In this document: in pieces, positions 1-5,830 of the stretch | Layout: each line of letters opens with the position of its first letter | Numbering within the stretch: the first letter of the stretch is position 1 | From: an uncultured Bacteroidota bacterium | GTDB lineage: Bacteria > Bacteroidota > Bacteroidia > NS11-12g > UBA955 | DNA length: 6,787 nt | Direction of reading: 5' to 3' | Assembly (NCBI GenBank): GCA_903959115.1 | Contig: CAJBVU010000002.1 | Span: forward strand, 1-6,787 | The notes under the pieces: generated by a model | Told to the model about the DNA's origin: nothing | Seen by the model: the letters and a program-made list of their open reading frames with translations, nothing else | The model's database searches: none | Made by a program: the position numbers and the translations under genes

Positions 1-25
1 CGGCCGCAGGCCGCCCTCCTTTTTT
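1..25 (+). terminator. Probable rho-independent terminator of an upstream gene, cut by the window edge
   Basis: Bases 1-5 (CGGCC) pair perfectly with 9-13 (GGCCG) around a GCA loop. The C-rich bases 14-16 could lengthen the stem by pairing with bases lying before the window. A run of six T follows at 20-25. A GC-rich stem followed by a T-run is the classic intrinsic terminator layout for rightward transcription. Because the left arm may begin outside the window, the stem length is uncertain. If correct, it separates an unseen upstream gene from the Fe-S protein gene and makes the latter the first gene of its transcript. Confidence 0.6.
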
Positions 26-94
26 GTTTAATCTGCTTCAAGACATAGTGCATTTTTCAAATCAATACATTCTTTTTTGATGTGGAATACTTGC

Positions 95-121
95 GTTGGC
101 CATTTCCTTTCAATGGCCGAA
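95..121 (+). promoter_or_regulatory. Hairpin in the probable 5' leader of the Fe-S protein gene
   Basis: GGCCATT (98-104) and AATGGCC (112-118) form a perfect 7-bp inverted repeat with a 7-base pyrimidine loop. A G-U pair (97/119) and a U-A pair (96/120) can extend it. It ends 14 bases before the preferred ATG at 133. No T-run follows, so it is not an intrinsic terminator. It could affect translation initiation or mRNA stability, or be a palindromic protein-binding site, or be chance. I found no convincing Bacteroidota promoter (TTTG, about 19 bases, TANNTTTG) in bases 26-132. Confidence 0.3.
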
Positions 122-132
122 ATTGCATCATT

Positions 133-918
133 ATGTCGATGTCGGTAAAAACGATCCAAGAGTATGTTTCCGCCGGTGAAACCCCTGAGATTTTATTCTG
201 GGTGGGGTGCGCTGGGAGTTACGATGAAAGAGCCCAGCGAGTGAGTCGGGCCTTCGCAAATATTTTAACCCAAGCCGGTGTGAAGTTTGCTATTTTGGGT
301 GCCGAAGAAGGTTGCACTGGCGATCCAGCAAAGCGCGCCGGAAATGAGTTTTTGTTCCAAATGCAAGCGATGCAAAATATAGAAGTCCTCAATGGATACG
401 GGGTGAAGCGCATCGTAACCGCATGTCCTCACTGTTTTAATACTTTGAAAAATGAATACCCAAATTTGGGTGGGAATTATGAAGTGATACATCACACGCA
501 ATTGATTAATGAATTGCTGACTGATGGGAGAATCGCGATTGAGGGTGGAGCTTACCAGGGCAAAAAAATCACTTACCATGACAGTTGTTATTTGGGTCGG
601 GCCAACGGGATTTACGAGGCACCGCGAATGGTGATGGATCGACTTGATGTTGATTTGGTAGAGATGAAACGTTGCAAAACCAATGGTTTTTGTTGTGGAG
701 CGGGTGGCGCACAAATGTTCAAAGAAGCCGAAAAGGGGAATCAAGAGGTGAATGTGAATCGCACAGAGGAAGCCCTGGAAACTGGCGCTGAAATTATTGC
801 GGTGAACTGTCCTTTCTGTAATACGATGATGCGCGATGGGACCAAACATTTCGAAAAAGAAGAGCAAGTACAGGTGTTGGATATCGCGGAAATAGTAAAT
901 GGGTCTCTAAAATCTTGA
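133..918 (+). CDS. CCG-domain (Fe-S)-binding protein, HdrB/LutA-like
   Basis: This is a 261-residue cytosolic protein with two cysteine-rich CCG (DUF224) domains, the fold of heterodisulfide reductase HdrB, GlpC and LutA. Numbered from the ATG at 133, the second domain is canonical: C152, CCG at 187-189 and CPFC at 226-229. The first is degenerate: C26, a lone Cys (C61) in GCTG where CCG is expected, and CPHC at 98-101. Related domains bind a non-cubane [4Fe-4S] cluster and take part in electron transfer or in lactate or glycolate oxidation. The substrate here cannot be read from the sequence. An in-frame GTG at 82 would add 17 residues unlike the family (MEYLRWPFPF...) and would place a leader hairpin inside the gene, so I prefer ATG 133; ATG 139 is also possible. 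The stop overlaps the next gene's probable TTG start, implying coupled expression. In related genomes I recall a larger Fe-S oxidoreductase gene next door; if present here, it lies outside the window. Confidence 0.9.
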   Translation: MSMSVKTIQEYVSAGETPEILFWVGCAGSYDERAQRVSRAFANILTQAGVKFAILGAEEGCTGDPAKRAGNEFLFQMQAMQNIEVLNGYGVKRIVTACPHCFNTLKNEYPNLGGNYEVIHHTQLINELLTDGRIAIEGGAYQGKKITYHDSCYLGRANGIYEAPRMVMDRLDVDLVEMKRCKTNGFCCGAGGAQMFKEAEKGNQEVNVNRTEEALETGAEIIAVNCPFCNTMMRDGTKHFEKEEQVQVLDIAEIVNGSLKS

Positions 919-1439
919 TATTGACTGTTGAGCGAAATACCCTTGAGTCATTAGCACTTCCTGATTCATCACGGGTTTGGCTGTTCGGTGCTCATCGGAT
1001 TTTAACCGCAGATGAAGCCTCTTCCATTTGCCAAGAATTATCAGGATTTGTGTCGGGTTGGCAAGCCCATGGCAAGGATTTAACAGCGGACTTTTGCTTG
1101 CTGAGTCGATGTGTTTTGGTGGTTGCGGTTGATGAGTCTAAAGAGGCGCCTAGCGGTTGCAGTATCGATAAGGTCTTTCATTTGTTGCAATCGCAAAAGG
1201 AAAAATTTGATTTGGATTTCTTTCAACGGACCTTGCTTTGGATCCTCAAGGGCGATGATATTTGCATTTTAGATAAAGCAGAAATTCAGGCGGGGTTGGA
1301 CTGTGGTGAGATTGTTGGAAATACGCCAACGATCAATATGCTTGCGAGTAACTTGGGTGATTTGAAAAAGAGTGGTCTGGCTTTGCCGTTGGCTAATTCT
1401 TGGATTGCCCCTAAATTGAAATTTACACATGAAGGATAA
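915..1439 (+). CDS. Conserved Bacteroidota protein of unknown function ('GCSID' family)
   Basis: This 174-residue soluble protein has no signal peptide or membrane segment. It resembles a small Bacteroidota family that, as I recall, is often labelled 'ABC transporter ATPase'. No Walker A, Walker B or ABC signature is visible, so that label should not be trusted. Recognisable features are an N-terminal SRVWLFGAHR stretch (about 19-28), GWQAHG (48-53), a hydrophobic strand leading into VAVDES (70-75), the block SGCSID (80-85) with a probably conserved Cys82, and a C-terminal NSWIAP (161-166). The only usable starts are TTG at 915, which shares TTGA with the stop of the Fe-S gene, or TTG at 921; no early in-frame ATG exists. 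The end overlaps the transporter start by 11 bases. The pairing with the Fe-S protein suggests a shared role, but none is known to me. Confidence 0.8.
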   Translation: MILTVERNTLESLALPDSSRVWLFGAHRILTADEASSICQELSGFVSGWQAHGKDLTADFCLLSRCVLVVAVDESKEAPSGCSIDKVFHLLQSQKEKFDLDFFQRTLLWILKGDDICILDKAEIQAGLDCGEIVGNTPTINMLASNLGDLKKSGLALPLANSWIAPKLKFTHEG

Positions 1440-2670
1440 ACGAATATTAATTCTATTTTTAACCATTTTCATTGACCTTCTGGGCTTTGGAGTGGTGATT
1501 CCCATTTTGCCTAATTTGGCAAAGAGTTTGGCATCTGGTTCAACGTTGCCATTCAATCCGGATGTTGCAGTGGGTGTTGTGGTAGGATCATTTTCTATCA
1601 TTCAGTTTTTATTCGCACCCATTTTTGGTTCACTGTCGGATCGTATTGGCCGTCGGCCGATACTACTAGTGAGTATCCTCTTCAATATTGTTGGTTATAT
1701 ATTGTTCGGACTCAGCTCTAGCTTCGTGTTTCTTTTGTTGGCGAGGGTTGTTTCGGGTTTTGGAAGTGCGAACATTGCGGCGGCACAGGCTTACATTGCC
1801 GACATTACGCCGCCTGATGATCGTGCCAAGCGAATGGGAATTATTGGCGCAGCCTTTGGTTTGGGCTTTGTTTTTGGTCCGCCTATCGGTGGTTGGCTTT
1901 ATCATGCTGGCGGTGAACATGGTTTGCGTTGGGTGGGTTTCTTTACTGCAGCCTTGTGCGCATTAAACTTTGTATTGGCTTGGTTTATGCTGCCTGAAAG
2001 TTTGGAGTCGAAATCTGTGCACAAACGCAAGGTTTCCGATACATTCAAGGGATTGGTTACTGTTTGGCGGTTGGATGTGATTGGGGAGTTATTCCTAATT
2101 AATTTCATTTATATAGCGGCCTTCAGTATGATGTATGGAAGTTCTAGTGTTTTATGGAAGGAAAAGTATTTATTGACACCGGCGGGGATCGGAAATATTT
2201 TTGGCTTTATCGGAATCTGTGGTGCCATCGTTCAAGGTGGGCTCATAGGAGTTTTTACCAAACGTGTAGGTGTTCGCAGGATGCTTTTATGGGGTTGTCC
2301 TGCCATCGCCATGGGACTAATGATTATTCCATTGCCCGAAGCTGGAACCGCTTTTTATGTGGTTCAAGCTATTTCCATTGTATTGCTCTCATTGGGTAAC
2401 GGGTTGATGATGCCTGCGATCAATTCCTTGGTTAGTAGAAATACGCCGCCCGAATCGCAAGGTCGGATGTTGGGTCTGTTGCAAAGCACAAGTTCTTTGG
2501 CTCGCGCATTCGGGCCATTTATAGCCATGGTATTGTATCACCAATTTTCTAGTTTGCCCTATTTGGTGGGCGGCGGTTTAATGGTGGTTGCCTTCTTTTT
2601 ATCGTTAATCCTTAGTAAGACCTTGCGCGTGAGCGATCCAGATCCAGTTGCTAAGCCAAGCAAAGGATAA
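1429..2670 (+). CDS. Major facilitator superfamily transporter, TCR/Tet (TetA-like) type
   Basis: This 413-residue inner-membrane protein has about twelve hydrophobic helices and the 400-residue length usual for 12-TM proton-coupled antiporters. TM1 carries FIDLLGFGVVIPILP (14-28), with the acidic Asp16 typical of the TCR/Tet group. The loop between TM2 and TM3 has a full motif A, GSLSDRIGRRP (67-77). TM4 begins ARVVSGFGSANIAAAQ (105-120), followed by YIADITPPDDRAK (122-134). TM5 has the antiporter motif C signature ending GPPIGG (150-155). The second half has a weak motif A echo (about 274-284) and QGRMLGLLQSTSSLARAFGP (344-363). These features point to drug or metabolite efflux by proton exchange. 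Substrate cannot be assigned, and similarity to TetA does not show tetracycline resistance. The ATG lies 11 bases inside the preceding gene, suggesting translational coupling, and no Shine-Dalgarno is seen. Confidence 0.92.
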   Translation: MKDKRILILFLTIFIDLLGFGVVIPILPNLAKSLASGSTLPFNPDVAVGVVVGSFSIIQFLFAPIFGSLSDRIGRRPILLVSILFNIVGYILFGLSSSFVFLLLARVVSGFGSANIAAAQAYIADITPPDDRAKRMGIIGAAFGLGFVFGPPIGGWLYHAGGEHGLRWVGFFTAALCALNFVLAWFMLPESLESKSVHKRKVSDTFKGLVTVWRLDVIGELFLINFIYIAAFSMMYGSSSVLWKEKYLLTPAGIGNIFGFIGICGAIVQGGLIGVFTKRVGVRRMLLWGCPAIAMGLMIIPLPEAGTAFYVVQAISIVLLSLGNGLMMPAINSLVSRNTPPESQGRMLGLLQSTSSLARAFGPFIAMVLYHQFSSLPYLVGGGLMVVAFFLSLILSKTLRVSDPDPVAKPSKG

Positions 2671-2702
2671 GGGAATAGTATTTTTCTTTGACCTACCTCG
2701 AT

Positions 2703-4001
2703 ATGACAGTCCAACCACTGCGAATATTGCATCTTAATGCGTCTTCCTCAGGTGGGGCATTTGTTGCTGCACAGCGACTCAGTGATGCACTGAATGGACT
2801 CGAGGGAGTTTCTAGCGAGCACTGGGTTTTTGATGGTGGGGAGGGAGACTTTCATTTGTGGGCCAATACTTGGTTAAAGAAAAAATGGGCCTTTGGATTG
2901 CATGCCCTAGAGAAATTTGATTTCCTGAGATTCGAGGCAAACAAGTCCATTCGATTTGCCTTTAGTCATGGCATGACGGGTGTAAACGTTGCCAATTGGA
3001 AGGCGGTACAAGATGCCGATATTATCCATCTTCATTGGGTGAATAAAGGGTTTGTGAGTATGAAAGGGTTAGATGCTCTCTTCGGGCTAGGCAAAAAAAT
3101 CGTCTGGACCTGTCATGATATGTGGCCTTTTACAGGTGGTTGCTATCATCCTCGAGGCTGTGATAATTTTACCCGTGAATGCGGTAATTGTCAGTATTTA
3201 AAACAGCCGGGTCAGTGGGATTTATCTAGTCACGTTTTCAAAGCGAAAAAACGAATTTTTTCAAATGCATGTGGTCGACTTCAATTTGTAACGCCCAGCG
3301 CTTGGTTAAAAAATCAGGCCGATAAAAGTGGCATTGTGAAGGAATTGATCGGTATTGGAGGTGCTGTTGCAATGCCTGAAATTAAGGTTGTTCCCAATCC
3401 TATAAATACGGATTATTTCAAGCCGCGTGATTTGAAATTTGTGAAGAGTCCAATGAATACTTCTTTTGTTCTCATGTTTGCGGCGGCAAATTTGGGTAAT
3501 CCTGCCAAGGGATTCGCCGAGTTTAGGTCGGTCTGTAATGGTTTGGTGGAGTTGGGATTTGACAATATTGAGGCCCTGGTAGTAGGTGAAAATCGACTTC
3601 CCAATGGGGATTTGGGGTTGAAGTGCGCGGTAAAGGAACTTGGATTTATTTCTGATGCAAAGCAAATGCGCGATGCTTATTGGCAGGCCGATGTTTATGT
3701 GACCACATCGCATGAAGAGAACTTGCCCACTACGATCATGGAGAGTTTGAGTTGCGGTGTGCCCGTGGCAGCATTTGCGGTGGGTGGTATACCTGAAATG
3801 ATTTCGCCAAGCGGCGTTGATCAATCTGGATGGTTAGCCGATAAGTTGAATGTGAAAACACTTATCCAAGGCATCACATCTTACATGAGTTTGGAGCCGT
3901 CCAAGAGAATAAAAATGCAAGAGGCGAGTAGAAATTCTGCGTTGGCTAATTATAGTTCGGTATCGATTGCGCAGCGATACTTAAGTCTTTACCGAAAATA
4001 A
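2703..4001 (+). CDS. GT-B fold glycosyltransferase (GT4-like, WcaC-related)
   Basis: This 432-residue cytosolic or membrane-peripheral enzyme should transfer a sugar from a nucleotide-activated donor to a polysaccharide or lipid-linked acceptor. Numbered from the ATG at 2703, the N-terminal acceptor domain opens with LRILHLNASSSGGA (6-19). It contains DIIHLHWVNKG (106-116) and WTCHDMWPFTGGCYH (135-149), a block characteristic of WcaC-like colanic-acid-type transferases. Four cysteines follow as C-X5-C-X6-C-X2-C (147, 153, 160, 163). The C-terminal domain has KVVPNPIN (228-235) and the donor-binding block SHEENLPTTIMESLSCGVPV (336-355), which includes the E-X7-E pair (339 and 347) of retaining GT4 enzymes, then GGIPEMI (361-367). 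A TTG at 2688 would add five residues; the ATG is preferred. The gene starts 32 bases after the transporter stop and may share its transcript. Donor and acceptor are not predictable, and no other glycan genes are in view. Confidence 0.88.
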   Translation: MTVQPLRILHLNASSSGGAFVAAQRLSDALNGLEGVSSEHWVFDGGEGDFHLWANTWLKKKWAFGLHALEKFDFLRFEANKSIRFAFSHGMTGVNVANWKAVQDADIIHLHWVNKGFVSMKGLDALFGLGKKIVWTCHDMWPFTGGCYHPRGCDNFTRECGNCQYLKQPGQWDLSSHVFKAKKRIFSNACGRLQFVTPSAWLKNQADKSGIVKELIGIGGAVAMPEIKVVPNPINTDYFKPRDLKFVKSPMNTSFVLMFAAANLGNPAKGFAEFRSVCNGLVELGFDNIEALVVGENRLPNGDLGLKCAVKELGFISDAKQMRDAYWQADVYVTTSHEENLPTTIMESLSCGVPVAAFAVGGIPEMISPSGVDQSGWLADKLNVKTLIQGITSYMSLEPSKRIKMQEASRNSALANYSSVSIAQRYLSLYRK

Positions 4002-4025
4002 ACTTACGTAGCAGAATTGTCGAGA

Positions 4026-4065
4026 TTGAGATTTAGGGCCAGAATTATTCGGTTCTTGATCTCAA
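4026..4065. repeat. Inverted repeat in the convergent intergenic gap
   Basis: TTGAGAT (4026-4032) is mirrored by ATCTCAA (4059-4065), giving a 7-bp stem. A smaller inner pairing, AGAA (4041-4044) with TTCT (4053-4056), is possible. There is no T-run after it, so it is a poor intrinsic terminator for the glycosyltransferase transcript. It could protect a 3' end or be chance. Apart from this and the ftsZ terminator, I see nothing in the 174-base gap at 4002-4175. Confidence 0.3.
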
Positions 4066-4120
4066 AGTGCTAACGCAGAATTTACAGTACAGTATTGTTC
4101 TGAACCTCATTTAATTCAAA

Positions 4121-4150
4121 ACAAAAAAGCCACACCGTAAGGCATGGCTC
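4121..4150 (-). terminator. Rho-independent terminator of ftsZ
   Basis: Read on the minus strand, GCCATGCC (4148-4141) pairs with GGTGTGGC (4136-4129) around a TTAC loop, giving an 8-bp stem with two G-U pairs. A further A-U pair (4149/4128) extends it. The stem runs straight into six T (4128-4123), then GTTTTG. It lies 27 bases beyond the ftsZ stop codon. On the plus strand only a weak T-content follows (TCATTT), so it would end rightward transcription poorly. Confidence 0.85.
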
Positions 4151-4175
4151 ATTTGCTGTTGGATTATTTTGGCTA

Positions 4176-5807
4176 TCAATCCACGTTATCGTGCAAGTGG
4201 CGATTCGGTTTTACCGTTAAATCGCGCGCATTCATTGGGTCTTCCTCGCCAATGGTGATTTTACTCACCAGTTGAGATTGGCTGTGAGGTGCTGCTTCGA
4301 GATTAATTCCCCGACGCATGTAGGCTGGGACATCAATATCGCTGTCTAATAAAGTTTCTCTATGGCTTCGTCCATTTTCCAGGTGTGTATCGCGAAAAAC
4401 TTGCGCTGATGGATCTTCAAAGGGATCTTCGGCGGTGAAGGGTTTCGGAGTGACATCAATTGGATTCATTGGGTCCTCATCGTTATCGTTATTCCCAAAA
4501 CTGCTAGGAACGTGGTTGATTACGCTAGGGTTTTGTGGGATGCTAAAGAGATTCGCTTGGTTGTTACCTGTGTTCTGCGCTGGATTGCTTGATGGCGGTT
4601 GATTCCATCCGTTGTTGTTCGGCATTCCATTATTGCCTGCCAATCCTGAGCCAACGGGGTTTGAAAGATTGGGGTTTCCACTCTGAAATCCACCGGTATT
4701 GAATGCAGGTCGCTCCGATAAATTCGGATTCCCACCGTTAAAACCATATGGATTTTGAACTACTGCAGCAGGTGCCGCCGGAGCAGCATTCACTATCTCT
4801 TGTTGTTGGCTAAACAAATTCGCATTGACATTGTCGCGGGATTCAAATCCTGTTGCGATTACAGTAATTGCAATATCGTCTCCTAGGCTATCATCTTTGG
4901 TAATACCCATTTTCAGGTGAGCGGTATTGCCTGCCTCTTCTTGTAGATATTTTTTCACTTTGGAGATCTCACTCATCACCGGTTCTTTATGTCCGTAAGT
5001 GAAATTTACCAACAAATGCTGAGCACCTTGAATTCTTGTATTGTCGAGCAGTGGACTATCCAAAGCCATACGAACCGCATTTTCAGCACGATTCTCGCCG
5101 GTTGCAATCCCTGTTCCCATGATGGCTCTACCGCTATCTCTCATGGCGGTTTGCACATCCATGAAATCTACGTTGATCTGACCGGGTTTGGTAATAATTT
5201 CCGCGATTCCACGTGCTGCAGTGCACAGAATGTCATCTGCTTTTGAGAAGGCTTGTGTAATCGTTAGGTCGCCATACATATCCACAATGCGATCATTGCA
5301 GATGGTGAGCAAAGCATCCACGTGCGGACGTAATTTCTCTAAACCTTCGCGGGCTTGATCAATTCTTTGTGGACCTTCGTCTTCAAAGGGTAGGGTCACG
5401 ATTCCTACGGTGAGGATATTTAATTCTTTGGCAATTTTCGCAATCACAGGGGCGGCACCAGTTCCAGTTCCACCACCCATTCCTGCGGTGATAAAAACCA
5501 TTTTGGTGTTATCCTCCATGATTTGGCGAATCTGTGACATATTTTCCATGGCGGCCTTTTCTCCCATGTTGGGCATCGATCCGGCTCCCAATCCTTCAGT
5601 TAGCTCGGCACCCAATTGTAAACGGTTTGGGATGGGGCTACTATGGAGAGATTGTAAATCGGTATTGCATATATAAAAGTCAACGCCTTCAATACCATGG
5701 CGGAACATGTGGTTAACGGCATTGCTGCCACCACCGCCCACACCAATGACCTTGATGAGGTTGCCTCGTACTTTATTTACTGCGGGTTCAAATCCTGTCA
5801 TAATCAT
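4176..5807 (-). CDS. ftsZ: Cell division protein FtsZ, with long linker and extended C-terminal tail
   Basis: This tubulin-like GTPase polymerises at midcell into the Z ring that recruits the division machinery. The globular core (about 15-323) has the nucleotide loop IGVGGGGSNA (21-30), the tubulin signature GGGTGTG (111-117), TLPFEDEG (138-145) and the T7 catalytic loop NVDFMDV (212-218). Asn212, Asp214 and Asp217 are all present, so the enzyme should be active. A disordered linker of roughly 170 residues rich in Asn, Gly, Pro and Ser follows. Next comes the conserved C-terminal core peptide DVPAYMRR (492-499), which binds FtsA and other tethers, and then a 44-residue tail ending HLHDNVD. 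At 543 residues it is much longer than the 383-residue E. coli protein, mainly through linker and tail. ATG 5807 is 23 bases after ftsA; ATG 5801 (residue 3) is an alternative. No Shine-Dalgarno is seen. The gene ends this dcw cluster, with a terminator directly after it. Confidence 0.98.
   Translation of the reverse strand: MIMTGFEPAVNKVRGNLIKVIGVGGGGSNAVNHMFRHGIEGVDFYICNTDLQSLHSSPIPNRLQLGAELTEGLGAGSMPNMGEKAAMENMSQIRQIMEDNTKMVFITAGMGGGTGTGAAPVIAKIAKELNILTVGIVTLPFEDEGPQRIDQAREGLEKLRPHVDALLTICNDRIVDMYGDLTITQAFSKADDILCTAARGIAEIITKPGQINVDFMDVQTAMRDSGRAIMGTGIATGENRAENAVRMALDSPLLDNTRIQGAQHLLVNFTYGHKEPVMSEISKVKKYLQEEAGNTAHLKMGITKDDSLGDDIAITVIATGFESRDNVNANLFSQQQEIVNAAPAAPAAVVQNPYGFNGGNPNLSERPAFNTGGFQSGNPNLSNPVGSGLAGNNGMPNNNGWNQPPSSNPAQNTGNNQANLFSIPQNPSVINHVPSSFGNNDNDEDPMNPIDVTPKPFTAEDPFEDPSAQVFRDTHLENGRSHRETLLDSDIDVPAYMRRGINLEAAPHSQSQLVSKITIGEEDPMNARDLTVKPNRHLHDNVD
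4206..4478 (-). repeat. Duplicated EDPMN..D(V/L)T.KP motif in the FtsZ tail
   Basis: FtsZ residues 444-456 (EDPMNPIDVTPKP, bases 4478-4440) and 522-534 (EDPMNARDLTVKP, bases 4244-4206) share 9 of 13 identical residues plus one V/L exchange. At DNA level they share a 12-base identical core, ATTCATTGGGTC on the plus strand (4230-4241 and 4464-4475), with diverged codons around it. The two copies bracket the core peptide DVPAYMRR (4334-4311). An old internal duplication or convergent short linear motifs are both possible. Confidence 0.75.
4662..4745 (-). repeat. GF-x-x-GNPNLS repeat pair in the FtsZ linker
   Basis: FtsZ residues 355-364 (GFNGGNPNLS, bases 4745-4716) and 373-382 (GFQSGNPNLS, bases 4691-4662) are a tandem pair 18 residues apart, with 8 of 10 residues identical. 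Their codons differ at many positions, so this is not a recent DNA duplication. They lie in the disordered linker, where low-complexity repeats are common. Confidence 0.65.
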
Positions 5808-5830
5808 ACAATTAAATATCTATGTCTTGA

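Noticed and set aside
82..132. GTG start 17 codons upstream of the Fe-S gene's ATG
   Set aside because: The extra residues do not look like family sequence, and the stretch contains a perfect hairpin more typical of an untranslated leader.
80..148. 22-codon ATG frame overlapping the Fe-S gene start, a possible leader peptide
   Set aside because: There is no ribosome binding site, no run of regulatory codons and no attenuator after it, so it is indistinguishable from chance.
265..867. 200-codon open frame on the minus strand
   Set aside because: It lies wholly antisense to the well-supported Fe-S protein gene, its translation resembles no family I know, and it needs no separate explanation.
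915..1439. 'ABC transporter ATPase' as the name of the small protein
   Set aside because: No Walker A, Walker B or ABC signature motif is present in its 174 residues.
2671..2702. Promoter for the glycosyltransferase (TATTTTTC at 2679-2686 resembles TANNTTTG)
   Set aside because: One of the consensus positions fails and no TTTG or TTG lies about 19 bases upstream. The short gap fits read-through from the transporter gene better.
3306..3824. 172-codon open frame on the minus strand
   Set aside because: It is antisense to the glycosyltransferase donor domain, with composition typical of a shadow frame (rich in His, Arg, Thr, Ile) and no recognisable motif.
4075..4102. Short direct and inverted repeats (GCAGAATT copies, CAGAA/TTCTG) in the intergenic gap
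   Set aside because: They are too short and loosely spaced to distinguish from chance.
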